Source: Pirellula sp. | GTDB taxonomy: Bacteria; Planctomycetota; Planctomycetia; Pirellulales; Pirellulaceae | DNA length: 64,000 nt | Direction: 5' to 3' | Assembly: GCA_021300155.1 (NCBI GenBank) | Contig: JAJTID010000005.1 | Span: forward strand, 124,001 to 188,000 | Shown here: piece after piece, positions 1 through 7,942 of the stretch | Position numbering within the stretch: the first letter of the stretch is position 1 | Layout of the letters: each line of letters opens with the position of its first letter | Notes under the pieces: model-generated | The model's input: only the letters and a program-made list of their open reading frames with translations | Database searches by the model: none | Told to the model about the DNA's origin: nothing | Made by a program: the position numbers and the translations under genes

Positions 1-320
1 CCATAAAAATATAGTGCACTTCGTCCTGTATGGTGTCGAGGGAAAATCAGATTCTCTGGTAAATACCCGATCCTTCGGCGAGCAGCTTTGCTTCCCGCCT
101 CCATATCGAGAACAGATGCTTTCCCCTGGTTTGGATGCAGGATTCCCAACAGAATCTTAATAAGGGTCGTCTTTCCGGCTCCGTTCGGTCCCAGCAATCC
201 GAAAACCTCTCCACTTTTGACTTCCAAATTGACCTCGCGCAACGCCTTGTGTTTGCGACGAAAAAGCAAGCCTTCTGTGTAGACTTTGGAAAGCTGGTTA
301 ACGTAAATGGCTCTTGCCAT
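1..320 (-). CDS. ABC transporter ATP-binding protein (N-terminal part, cut by window start)
   Basis: ATPase subunit that would power an ABC exporter or importer at the cytoplasmic membrane; substrate unknown. Reading from the ATG at 320, about 106 residues are visible. The typical opening ([14 protein letters not shown]) is followed by Walker [10 protein letters not shown] at residues 44-52. The Q-loop, signature and Walker B would lie outside the window. The layout after Walker A ([16 protein letters not shown], then [10 protein letters not shown]) resembles CcmA/NatA-type exporters of the ABC-2 kind, which are usually paired with a multi-TM permease. That permease, if present, lies to the left of the window. 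The family is secure; the substrate is not inferable. Confidence 0.9.
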   Translation of the reverse strand, partial: MARAIYVNQLSKVYTEGLLFRRKHKALREVNLEVKSGEVFGLLGPNGAGKTTLIKILLGILHPNQGKASVLDMEAGSKAARRRIGYLPENLIFPRHHTGRSALYFY

Positions 321-537
321 AGAGTGCTATGAAAGTAGAGTTCAGAGGAATTGTAATACTGACACGGTAGTCGAACAGCAAGAATGCATCGTCACATGCT
401 ACATGGTATGCCCAGAGGATGACGGCTCGCAAGCCAAAACCGATGATTCGAATTGTAAGTGGCATTGTTTCGACGAAGATTCCAGTTCCTTGGACCAACA
501 ACCATATAAAAACGAAAAATACTAAGTATCGAAACAA
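298..537 (-). CDS. possible small membrane protein, unrecognised
   Basis: A 79-residue reading frame opening with TTG, upstream of the ABC ATPase and overlapping its first 23 bases. The N-terminus is strongly hydrophobic ([13 protein letters not shown]) and a second hydrophobic stretch lies near residues 28-48, so two membrane segments are possible. No family is recognised. The non-ATG start, the lack of a Shine-Dalgarno sequence and the 23-base overlap all weaken the case. It could be a short membrane partner of the ABC gene or simply an open frame in the leader. Confidence 0.25.
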   Translation of the reverse strand: MFRYLVFFVFIWLLVQGTGIFVETMPLTIRIIGFGLRAVILWAYHVACDDAFLLFDYRVSITIPLNSTFIALYGKSHLR

Positions 538-581
538 TTCAACAATTCACGGTGTTCCCCCCGCGCGTCCCAGCCTTTGAC

Positions 582-1400
582 CTACTGACCACCAATCTTC
601 CATTTTTTGGTACCGAATTGCCGCACATAAGAAACGACACGATCGAACTCCGAACCTCGCCCCGTAGCAATGGTGAGCATTTCACCGGTGTAGGGATGTC
701 GAAAATCCAATCGCACTGCCGTCAGCAGCATTCGATAGACTCCAGTCTTTTCGAATATCCAACGATTTTGCTCGTCATTCCCGTGCCTGTGATCTCCGAC
801 GATCGGGCAAGATGCGTGGTGCAAATGTCGTCTGATTTGGTGAGACCGCCCCGTTAGCGGTTTAATCTCTAACAGCGAGTATTGCCATGTAGACGCTTCA
901 TTTTTCTCAATTGGCAACTCATACCGTTCGATGACGCTGAATTCAGTCTTCGCGTCCTGGGTCGGGTTATCGAGCTCACTAGCTTGAGCCGGTGCGAAGT
1001 TAAACTTTTCCTCGAGCGGACGATCTACTACAAAACGATCGGGGGTGAATCCGCACACCAACGCTTGGTAGTATTTGTCCACGAAACGATCCGTGAACAT
1101 TTGCACCATTTTCGCGGCTGACAAACTGTTCAATCCGAACAAAATAATTCCGGCCGTTGGGCGATCGAGCCGATGCACCGGGAAAACAAAACCGCCAATC
1201 TGGTCTCGCAACGCTTGAAGCAAAATCGATTCGTGAGGTAGAGTCGATGCACTCCTATGCACCAACAGGCCCGCGGGCTTGAAGACTGCGATCAAGTGCT
1301 CATCGCGAAACAGTATTTTCAACGGATTTGAGAGAGACTCCTCGATATAGTCATCTGTTTCCTCGAATCGAGTTGGCTCCACGAATTGAGCTGGCATCAT
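582..1400 (-). CDS. truC: tRNA pseudouridine(65) synthase TruC
   Basis: RluA-family pseudouridine synthase of 272 residues. The catalytic motif HRLDRPT with its Asp is at about residues 77-83, after the opening block VFKPAGLLVHRS. Further family blocks follow: KYYQALVCG, LTGRSHQIRRHLHH and IVGDHRHG. The RRHLHH/GDxxHG variants and the length match TruC (about 260 residues in E. coli), which isomerises U65 in some tRNAs, rather than RluA or RluD. About 15 extra residues precede the conserved core. Starts at a double ATG, 9 bases after the stop of the AP2-like gene, so the two are probably cotranscribed. A closely related RluA-type specificity is possible. Confidence 0.85.
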   Translation of the reverse strand: MMPAQFVEPTRFEETDDYIEESLSNPLKILFRDEHLIAVFKPAGLLVHRSASTLPHESILLQALRDQIGGFVFPVHRLDRPTAGIILFGLNSLSAAKMVQMFTDRFVDKYYQALVCGFTPDRFVVDRPLEEKFNFAPAQASELDNPTQDAKTEFSVIERYELPIEKNEASTWQYSLLEIKPLTGRSHQIRRHLHHASCPIVGDHRHGNDEQNRWIFEKTGVYRMLLTAVRLDFRHPYTGEMLTIATGRGSEFDRVVSYVRQFGTKKWKIGGQ

Positions 1401-1409
1401 CCGTACGCA

Positions 1410-1886
1410 CTAGGGCTTCTTTTTCTTGCGAGACTTTTCTACTTGTTCGATGAGGGATTCTCTATCGGTTGTTTCCAAGTCGCGGGCCAAACAAGCCAGC
1501 TCCCACGCTTTTTTCTTTCCGTAGGTGTTCCAAGCGAAACTGACCTTCTTTCGCTTGCCATTCTCGTCAGTCCACATTGCACAATAGCCAAAAGACTCGG
1601 CATTCTTCCAACGCAAGTCTACGTTGCGCACGGTGTGAACGCCGACTTTCCCGCTCGAGTTTCTCGAAGATTTGATATTCTTGGATGTCTGGATGGGGGG
1701 GGCCGCGTCTACCCATTCTGCGTATCGCGCCTTTGCCGCAGCCAAGGCCTTTGCCTTCCCGCCGTACGATGCATCATTGAAGAACTCTTGCTGACGCTCG
1801 CCGGCTCTTGTCAATCGAACCATCCAACCACGAGTCGTGACACCTTCGTACTCGATACGTGTTATTCCCTTGATCGATTTGGCCAT
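1410..1886 (-). CDS. AP2/ERF-like domain protein
   Basis: Basic protein of about 158 residues with two AP2-like segments. The first has the pattern GWMVRLTR...FFNDASYGGKAKALAAAKARYAEW, a three-stranded-sheet-plus-helix signature. The second (GVHTVRN...GYCAMWTD...KVSFAWNTYGKKKAWELAC) is a variant copy. The C-terminus ends in a Lys-rich tail. AP2 domains bind DNA in plants, in homing endonucleases and in scattered bacterial proteins; planctomycetes carry several stand-alone ones of unknown role. I chose the ATG at 1886 (MAKSIKG). An upstream ATG at 1901 directly abuts a GGAGG, too close for normal spacing, so the start is uncertain by five residues. Probable operon with truC downstream. Confidence 0.65.
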   Translation of the reverse strand: MAKSIKGITRIEYEGVTTRGWMVRLTRAGERQQEFFNDASYGGKAKALAAAKARYAEWVDAAPPIQTSKNIKSSRNSSGKVGVHTVRNVDLRWKNAESFGYCAMWTDENGKRKKVSFAWNTYGKKKAWELACLARDLETTDRESLIEQVEKSRKKKKP

Positions 1887-2014
1887 TTTTCGAAAAATCA
1901 TCCTCCGCTAGAAAAACAATGAACTGCACCAAAGATAATCCATCTCCTTGCATCATGCTAGCAGGGAAGCCAGAATATGCGGTCTCCGATACTCTCTCCT
2001 AAGGTAGATCCGCA

Positions 2015-3424
2015 ATGCGTAACCTGGTCCTCTGCTTCACATTGTCTTGTTTGCTACTCCCATATGCAAATGCACAGCCAGTCAACAATAAATCCGAGGC
2101 GAAAGCAAAGCCGCCGAACATTCTTTTTATTGCTGTCGATGACTTGAATCATTGGGTCACGCACTTGAAGAGAAACCCGCAAGCGAGAACTCCAAACATC
2201 GACAGACTAGCGAAAATGGGGATGACCTTTTCGCGTGCATACTGTGCCGCTCCTGCTTGCGAACCGTCCCGCGCCGCACTCCTCAGCGGCAAACGTCCGT
2301 GGACGACCGGTTGTTATTTAAATGGTGATCCGTGGAAGAAACATCTGACGGAAGGCGAACAACTTTCTGCACAGTTCTTAAAGGCTGGGTACTTTGTCGG
2401 CGGCGCGGGAAAGATTTTTCACAGTGATCAGTACTTTCCGAGCGAGTGGTCGGAGTACATGGATAGCAAGGGGCTTTCTACCAGCGGAAAAGGAGTCAGC
2501 AAGGACGATGGATTTCACGATCCATTAACGGTCGATTTGAAAGACGAAGACATTATGGACTGGCACACGGTCAACTGGTGTATCGAACGATTGAATCAGA
2601 AGCGGGACCAACCGTTTTTCATCGCATGCGGACTTCACAAACCTCACCTGCCATTTGCTGTCCCTCAAAAATACTACGACGTATTTCCGTTGGAAGGGAT
2701 TCAGTTACCGCCTCATCGTGAAGACGACTTGAATGATATACCACCTGCGGGAATCAAGATGGCTGGCCCAAATAAAGATCATGCCGAATTCCTGAAATCA
2801 GGACGATGGAAGGCTGCAATTCAAAGCTACTTGGCCACGTGCGCCTATACGGACATGAACATAGGTCGATTGCTTGATGCGCTTCACAAGAGCCCACAAC
2901 GAGACAACACGATCATCGTTCTTTGGGGTGATCACGGATGGTCTTTTGGAGAAAAACAACACTGGAGAAAATTTGCACTATGGGAGGAACCTACGCGTGC
3001 TCCATTACTGGTCGTTGCACCGGGTGTTACCCAGCCAGGGACTGTATGCGATCAGCCCGTTGACTTTATGTCAATCTATGGAACCGTCTGTGACCTTGCA
3101 CACTTGCCAATCCCCTCGCACGTACAGGGCAAGAGCCTGGAACCGCTCCTCAAGAATCCCAAAGCTGAGTGGAGCGAGCCCGCCATGACAACGCATGGAT
3201 GGCGCAATCACGCCGTTCGTGTCGATCAATGGCGATACATTCGTTATGCCGATGGCAGCGAAGAACTATACGATCACTCCAAGGACGAATATGAATGGAA
3301 CAACCTTGCAGAGAAAGTCGCCTTTGCCAAAATCAAAACAGAACTAGCTAAGCATCTTCCTGCTGTTGAAAAACCGGCGGGGAAACGCAAAAATTCTGAT
3401 GAGGACAAATCGAACAATCAGTAG
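2015..3424 (+). CDS. secreted sulfatase (iduronate-2-sulfatase-like)
   Basis: Exported arylsulfatase-family hydrolase of 469 residues that would cleave sulfate esters from polysaccharides outside the cytoplasm. A signal peptide is visible (LCFTLSCLLLPYANA-Q). The metal site opens with NILFIAVDDLNHW. The formylglycine motif is C82-E-P-S-R86, the Cys type needing a formylglycine-generating enzyme, followed by LLSGKRPWTTG. The later blocks GDHGWSFGEKQHW and YDHSKDEYEWNNLA are typical of the iduronate-2-sulfatase-like subgroup abundant in Rhodopirellula. It has a lysine-rich, charged tail. Transcribed alone and convergent with the next gene. No sulfatase-maturing enzyme is seen nearby. Confidence 0.92.
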   Translation: MRNLVLCFTLSCLLLPYANAQPVNNKSEAKAKPPNILFIAVDDLNHWVTHLKRNPQARTPNIDRLAKMGMTFSRAYCAAPACEPSRAALLSGKRPWTTGCYLNGDPWKKHLTEGEQLSAQFLKAGYFVGGAGKIFHSDQYFPSEWSEYMDSKGLSTSGKGVSKDDGFHDPLTVDLKDEDIMDWHTVNWCIERLNQKRDQPFFIACGLHKPHLPFAVPQKYYDVFPLEGIQLPPHREDDLNDIPPAGIKMAGPNKDHAEFLKSGRWKAAIQSYLATCAYTDMNIGRLLDALHKSPQRDNTIIVLWGDHGWSFGEKQHWRKFALWEEPTRAPLLVVAPGVTQPGTVCDQPVDFMSIYGTVCDLAHLPIPSHVQGKSLEPLLKNPKAEWSEPAMTTHGWRNHAVRVDQWRYIRYADGSEELYDHSKDEYEWNNLAEKVAFAKIKTELAKHLPAVEKPAGKRKNSDEDKSNNQ

Positions 3425-3434
3425 GATGCCCCCA

Positions 3435-3450
3435 AACGAACCTGTTCGTT
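3435..3450 (+). terminator. hairpin after the sulfatase gene
   Basis: A 7-bp perfect inverted repeat (AACGAAC / GTTCGTT) with a 2-base centre sits 11 bases after the sulfatase stop, in the short space between two convergent genes. There is no strong T-tract, so it is only a plausible transcription end for one or both genes. Confidence 0.35.
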
Positions 3451-3491
3451 CCTTTGATTTCGTAGCTATCTAGTAATTGACAAATCGCGAT

Positions 3492-4562
3492 TTATCGCTG
3501 GAAGATTGGGAGATATCCCTTGTCCAATTGCAGGATAATCAAGTTGCATGCTGTAGTGTAGATTTTGTTGATCATCGGCCCCTCCCAGGAGCCGTCTCCC
3601 TGCTGTTCACTGACGATGCGTTCGTAGAGTCTATCGCGGAAACTTGACCACTCGTCTTCCCCTTGTCGGTAAACGACTTGAGCGTAATACAGGTATGTGT
3701 AGTGCCAATGGCCGAACAAGCTCTCTTCTTTCGAGACTGAGTGCAACTCTTTTCGGCAATACGCGAGCATCTCAGGGACTTTCGTACTCTCGTAGTCACC
3801 TGCATTGTAGAGCGCAGCGAGACTAGCAGCCGCGATGGCAGGTCTCGATGAGCCTTTTTGTTGACTGGAGTAGCTGATCCCACCATCTTCGTTTTGGCAA
3901 CTGTAGATATAGCGTTTGGCCGCTTCGATGATCTCACCCGGTACGGCGATGCCTGCATTGCGGCAACCTCGCAATCCCTGGACCTGTGTGATCGTGGTGG
4001 AGCCTTCGTCGTAGTCGTTTCCATCCTTTGCGCTCAGATATCCCCAACCTCCTGCTGCGGTCTGTGCTTTGCCGCAAAAGGAAACAGCGCCATTCAGTAC
4101 TTCAACTAGATCGTCTCGTCGGTCTTGCAAACCTTCTTCGCCGAGCACTTGCGACAGGAAGAGCATAGAGAATCCATGACCGTAGGTGTATCGCTGATCG
4201 TTTTCAGGATCGCCAATAAGTCCGTTCTTTTGCGTTTGACTGATAAGATAATCGGTAGTCCGTGCAATGTACTTTGCATAAGGACCTTGCGTGATCGTAG
4301 AACCGCTACAGATCAACGCAATACCGGCTAGTGCACCGATAGCGACTGGGTACGGTGGACTTTGCCATTGCCCGCGTGTCGATTGCGTTCGAGCTAGGAA
4401 GTCGAGCCCTCGTTTGATCGACTCTTCCCATTCGGGATTCTTTCCTTTGGGAGTGTAGCTCGCATTGTTGCCGAAGGTCGGCAACGAAGGAAATGCCGAG
4501 CAAGCTGCTGCTGCCCCCAGCCCTTGAAGCAAAGCTCTGCGTCTAAACTGGTTGATTGCCAC
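3492..4562 (-). CDS. Tat-exported prenyltransferase/squalene-cyclase-repeat protein
   Basis: 356-residue protein with an N-terminal twin-arginine-like signal (FRRRALLQGLGAAAAC) and an (alpha/alpha)-barrel-type repeat region. Repeats carry QW-like motifs: RGQWQSP, AGGWGYLS, DGGISYS and QQGDGSWEG. These relate it to the terpene-cyclase/prenyltransferase fold, but no cyclase DxDD motif is evident, so catalytic activity is doubtful. Similar exported proteins are common in planctomycetes with no known role. I chose the GTG at 4560-4562 because AAGAGGAG (4572-4579 on the complement) lies 9 bases upstream. The open frame continues 65 codons further through an 18-bp tandem repeat that is in frame by length and probably not coding. 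Confidence 0.8.
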   Translation of the reverse strand: MAINQFRRRALLQGLGAAAACSAFPSLPTFGNNASYTPKGKNPEWEESIKRGLDFLARTQSTRGQWQSPPYPVAIGALAGIALICSGSTITQGPYAKYIARTTDYLISQTQKNGLIGDPENDQRYTYGHGFSMLFLSQVLGEEGLQDRRDDLVEVLNGAVSFCGKAQTAAGGWGYLSAKDGNDYDEGSTTITQVQGLRGCRNAGIAVPGEIIEAAKRYIYSCQNEDGGISYSSQQKGSSRPAIAAASLAALYNAGDYESTKVPEMLAYCRKELHSVSKEESLFGHWHYTYLYYAQVVYRQGEDEWSSFRDRLYERIVSEQQGDGSWEGPMINKIYTTACNLIILQLDKGYLPIFQR

Positions 4563-4580
4563 GTTGTCTTGCTCCTCTTG

Positions 4581-4701
4581 AACGCGAATCGAACTGTGAA
4601 CGCGAATCGAACTGTGAACGCGAATCGAACTGTGAACACAAATCGAACTGTGAACACAAATCGAACTGTGAACACAAATCGAACTGTGAACACAAATCGA
4701 A
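4581..4701. repeat. 18-bp tandem repeat array, 6.7 copies
   Basis: Six complete head-to-tail 18-bp units and a 13-base partial unit lie between cysK and the prenyltransferase-repeat gene, ending a few bases before the latter's Shine-Dalgarno sequence. The first three units read AACGCGAATCGAACTGTG. The remaining units differ only by CGCG to CACA, so two blocks of identical units can be told apart. The sharp two-block structure suggests recent slippage expansion. There are no spacers, so this is not a CRISPR array. Confidence 0.95.
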
Positions 4702-4710
4702 TTCCGTCCT

Positions 4711-5652
4711 CTAAGTTCCGAGATCTCCAAACAATGGGGTCGATAGATAACGCTCACCGAGACTGCACATGATCGTTACGATCCGCTTCCCTTTGAACTC
4801 TGGTCTCGCAGCAATCTGAGCTGCTGCCCACATGTTAGCACCACTGCTGATCCCAGCCATGATACCTTCTTTGCTGGCAAGCTTACGCCCCCACTCAAAT
4901 GCTAGTTCGTCGTCAACCTGAATGACATCGTCGATCACAGATCGGTCGAGGTTCTTCGGAACAAAGCCGGCACCGATTCCTTGAATGCGATGTTTGCCAG
5001 GTTGACCACCGCTGATCACCGGGGATTGCTTTGGTTCGACGGCGATCGCCTTGAAATTTGGATTGAGCTTCTTGATGTATCGGGCAACACCGGTGATCGT
5101 GCCTCCGGTTCCGACACCAGCAACAATCGCATCGATCTGGCCCGCGGTATCGGCCCAAATCTCAGGCCCAGTCGTGCGTTCATGGACTGCAGGATTCGCC
5201 GGATTTTCGAATTGTTGAGGCATCCATCCCACTGGGTCGTTGGCAACCATTTCCGCTGCCTTGGCGATCGCACCACGCATGCCGTCTGCCGCTGGTGTTA
5301 GAACAAGATTCGATCCCAAAGCACGCAACAAAGCTCGACGCTCGATCGACATCGATTCCGGCATCGTTAGTGTTAGTCGATACCCTTTGGCTGCACATAC
5401 GAAAGCCAATGCGATACCCGTGTTCCCACTGGTCGGCTCGATAATATGGGTGTCTTTGGTGAGTCTGCCCGATTTCTCGGCATCCTCGATCATCGCCATC
5501 CCGATCCGATCCTTGACGCTATTCAAGGGATTGAAGAACTCGCACTTTGCAAATACCGTCGCGTGATCCGCAGGAACAAGGCGATTGATGCGAATCATCG
5601 GAGTGTTCCCAACCGTTCCAATCACATTGTCAAAGGTCTTTCCCAGCGCCAT
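4711..5652 (-). CDS. cysK: cysteine synthase A (O-acetylserine sulfhydrylase)
   Basis: PLP enzyme joining O-acetylserine and sulfide to make cysteine in the cytoplasm. 313 residues from the ATG at 5652, matching CysK length. The PLP lysine is in NSVKDR (Lys47). The substrate-binding loop TSGNTGIALA and the phosphate loop VGTGGTITG are both present. GISSGAN near the C-terminus is also typical. A frame extension with seven more residues exists, but the MALGKTFDNVIGTVGNTP start fits the family. No other sulfur-assimilation gene is adjacent. Confidence 0.95.
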   Translation of the reverse strand: MALGKTFDNVIGTVGNTPMIRINRLVPADHATVFAKCEFFNPLNSVKDRIGMAMIEDAEKSGRLTKDTHIIEPTSGNTGIALAFVCAAKGYRLTLTMPESMSIERRALLRALGSNLVLTPAADGMRGAIAKAAEMVANDPVGWMPQQFENPANPAVHERTTGPEIWADTAGQIDAIVAGVGTGGTITGVARYIKKLNPNFKAIAVEPKQSPVISGGQPGKHRIQGIGAGFVPKNLDRSVIDDVIQVDDELAFEWGRKLASKEGIMAGISSGANMWAAAQIAARPEFKGKRIVTIMCSLGERYLSTPLFGDLGT

Positions 5653-5836
5653 CTCAATTCTTTCTAGTAGCAATAATTCTGGTCATCAAAAGGGAATCCA
5701 GTTTCCATCGATCCGGAACTGGACCTAGTTCAGGAAGTTCAAGCATCCTAATCGTAGATACTTAAGTGTACGAAATTTCCTCCATCAAGCACACTACAGG
5801 TTTCTAGTTGATGGAAAGAAAACCAGGCCTGAATTC

Positions 5837-6619
5837 CTAAGGAAGAATGCGAATTCGAATGTCTTTGAACTCGACGGCTGCCCCTTCGGCTTCCAAGCAC
5901 AAGTAGCCTTCGGCAGGATTCGCATTTTTTCCGCCTGACACCTCGTAACCATTGACCCACAGTCGAACCTCGCCGTTAATCGCTCTGACGTAATAGTGGT
6001 TCCAAGCGGGGCTTGGCAGACTGTGATTCGCGCGTGGAAAACTGCGTGAACCATCTGGCGATAGAGGAGGGAAAGGCTCCAATTTGGATTTACCCACGGG
6101 GAAAATGTCTCCGTGGGTCGTGAACCACGTTGCCTTCTTGCCTGAGCTCTTCTCGTACTTTTCCGTGTAGCCATGGTCCAGCACTTGAACTTCAATACCA
6201 GCGCCTGGTAGTTTGTTTCGAGCCAAACCATCTAACGCTTCTTGTGGAGTCCAAAGAAAGAATCCCGAGTTTCCACCCTGGGTCAAGTGACGCCATGTAC
6301 CAACGAATTCGAGGTTCTTGTATTTTTCTTTCGATCTCAAGACGCCGATCGGGTTTCCCGTGCTGTGTACCAAACTACCGTCCCACACCCACGTCTCTTC
6401 ATCGCAGTTGGCTCGCACGAAATCCTCTTTGCCCAACGTTTTCCATTCAGGCCCGACACCTTCGATTCTTGCAAAGGGCGTCGTTGACTCGGAAGACTGC
6501 GATTTGGTAGCCGACGACTCTTGTGCGTTTAGCTTCCCATTGTGGTTTAATACACTTTGCAATGCGAATGATTGGCAACTAAGTAGCAATACGAAAATTC
6601 GAGATCGGCAGGTTTTCAT
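5837..6619 (-). CDS. secreted DUF1080 (3-keto-disaccharide hydrolase-like) protein
   Basis: 260-residue exported protein. The signal sequence (RIFVLLLSCQSFALQSV) precedes a concanavalin-like beta-sandwich of the DUF1080 family. Seen: WVWDGSLVHSTGNPIGVLRSK, then a TQGGNSGFFLW block, GIEVQVLDHG, and the closing EGYLCLEAEGAAVEFKDIRIR. DUF1080 proteins are now linked to cleavage of 3-keto-glycosides; the reaction here is inferred from family only. Its gene follows a sugar kinase on the same strand with 26 bases between, and lies near a Gfo/Idh/MocA dehydrogenase and a TIM-barrel isomerase, which fits a keto-sugar pathway. The start codon is preceded by a run of C-triplets rather than a Shine-Dalgarno sequence. 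Confidence 0.88.
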   Translation of the reverse strand: MKTCRSRIFVLLLSCQSFALQSVLNHNGKLNAQESSATKSQSSESTTPFARIEGVGPEWKTLGKEDFVRANCDEETWVWDGSLVHSTGNPIGVLRSKEKYKNLEFVGTWRHLTQGGNSGFFLWTPQEALDGLARNKLPGAGIEVQVLDHGYTEKYEKSSGKKATWFTTHGDIFPVGKSKLEPFPPLSPDGSRSFPRANHSLPSPAWNHYYVRAINGEVRLWVNGYEVSGGKNANPAEGYLCLEAEGAAVEFKDIRIRILP

Positions 6620-6630
6620 GATGAACCGTT

Positions 6631-6645
6631 GGGTGGGTGGGTGGG
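6631..6645 (+). other. potential G-quadruplex GGGT repeat between two genes
   Basis: GGGTGGGTGGGTGGG fills the space between the stop of the sugar kinase (6646) and the start of the DUF1080 gene (6619). Four G-triplets with one-base loops are the textbook pattern for a very stable quadruplex. The G-rich strand is the template strand for both genes, so the mRNA carries the C-rich complement where a ribosome-binding site would normally be. Confidence 0.8.
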
Positions 6646-7677
6646 TCAGGGCGACGTATTTCTAGCTGCCATTGTAAGCGCTCCGTGAACTGGATGTTGG
6701 ACGACTTGATAAAGTGACGGCTTCATCGACCTTTCATCCAATATCTCCAGAAGACGATCCGCTAAATAGGGACTATGAACAGCAATTCCACCTGCAATCG
6801 CCAGTGTAAATGGCTTTTCATGGAGACCGAGCTGACGATGAACACACGCGACCAATTCGGCCCAAGCGTGGGTAACTCGATGAATAATCGTCTCCACCAA
6901 CGGGTCAGAGTCCGCAAAACTTAGAACGGTGCTCGCTAACGAAGCGATGGTCTGTTGCGGTTTGTCCGACTGGTACACGGCACCCACCAAATCTCTGGCC
7001 TTCTCAATCGATAGTCCTTGAAGCAGACCTAGATGCAGTGGAGTCAGCGGACGACCTTGATCCGTCGCGCGGCACAAGTCCTTGAGTGCGGTTAGGCCGA
7101 TATCGAATCCGCTTCCTTCGTCTCCGAGCAAATAGCCCCAGCCGCCAGCTCGGACTGGATTGAAGTTTGGCTGAACACCTCGTGCAACGGAGCCTGTCCC
7201 TGAGATCAATGTGATACATCGCTCCCAAAGATCTCCGGTATTCGCAAGGCCGGTTGCATCCTGGTATTCGAATTCCGCAGCCCACTGAATAGGCTCAATG
7301 TCCCCCGTTACCATAACAGAATGAGCGATTCCTCGGGCGATCAACTCGTCTCGAACTCGGTATTGCTCTTCAGGTCTGCCGGCCCCTGCCAAGCAAATGC
7401 ACGCGGACTCGATGGTAGCTGGCACCAAACTACCACTGGTATTCGTTTGCGATTTTGCTTGGCCAACCTTCGCTTGGTCAATCGCGATACAGATATTATC
7501 GCAAGCGACCGCGAATCCCGCGCTAAGGGGATTGCCTGGGCCGCCAAATCCCTTTCCAACGATTTCCCTAACGCACGGCTTACCCGAAAAACCGACTCTG
7601 AGTTCGGCGATGCAAGCGGCGGTCTTGGTTCCGCCTCCATCGACCCCTAGAACATACCTTTTGCCTAAGTTGCGCAT
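6646..7677 (-). CDS. BadF/BadG-type sugar kinase (N-acetylglucosamine kinase-like)
   Basis: ASKHA-fold kinase of 343 residues, probably phosphorylating an amino sugar or hexose in the cytoplasm. The phosphate-1 loop is GVDGGGTKT. The block SGTGSVARG with GDEGSGFDIG, and the adenosine block AGGIAVHSPYL, fit the BadF/BadG/BcrA family that contains N-acetylglucosamine kinases. The start is placed at the ATG at 7677 because the phosphate loop should be within about 15 residues of the N-terminus; the open frame extends 74 codons further without homology. It precedes DUF1080 on the same strand and diverges from the cupin/isomerase/dehydrogenase genes. The exact substrate is unknown. Confidence 0.85.
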   Translation of the reverse strand: MRNLGKRYVLGVDGGGTKTAACIAELRVGFSGKPCVREIVGKGFGGPGNPLSAGFAVACDNICIAIDQAKVGQAKSQTNTSGSLVPATIESACICLAGAGRPEEQYRVRDELIARGIAHSVMVTGDIEPIQWAAEFEYQDATGLANTGDLWERCITLISGTGSVARGVQPNFNPVRAGGWGYLLGDEGSGFDIGLTALKDLCRATDQGRPLTPLHLGLLQGLSIEKARDLVGAVYQSDKPQQTIASLASTVLSFADSDPLVETIIHRVTHAWAELVACVHRQLGLHEKPFTLAIAGGIAVHSPYLADRLLEILDERSMKPSLYQVVQHPVHGALTMAARNTSP

Positions 7678-7942
7678 CTCAGCCCTTCTATCAAAAAACC
7701 TAAGGACATATTGCCTAGACGTCGCACATTCCCATGCGTTCCGAGCATCAAATCGACTTCTAGTAGGATCGAATGGTCTCACATTCCCAATAAATCGCAA
7801 TGCAGGTCGCATAGACGCTTGAAAGGCAAAGACTGCTAGCATAAAACTTGAGCTCTCAAGAAGGGCGGCCCAATCGCCCCTCGCAGAGCATCTGTGCAAT
7901 TGAACAAACGATTATATCCTCGCTACGAGAGTTATTGGATTT
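7678..7942. promoter_or_regulatory. divergent promoter region of the sugar cluster
   Basis: 265 bases separate the divergent starts of the sugar kinase and the cupin gene. Both promoters of the two half-clusters must lie here if each half is an operon. I could not pick out convincing -35/-10 pairs or an operator palindrome by eye. Confidence 0.4.

Noticed and set aside
4581-4701. CRISPR array
   Set aside because: Units are 18 bp, directly abutting, with no unique spacers and no cas genes.
4563-4757. N-terminal extension of the prenyltransferase-repeat protein (repeated ICVHSS-type hexapeptides)
   Set aside because: It is a translation of the tandem repeat. A GTG with a good Shine-Dalgarno sequence directly before the Tat signal is a better start.
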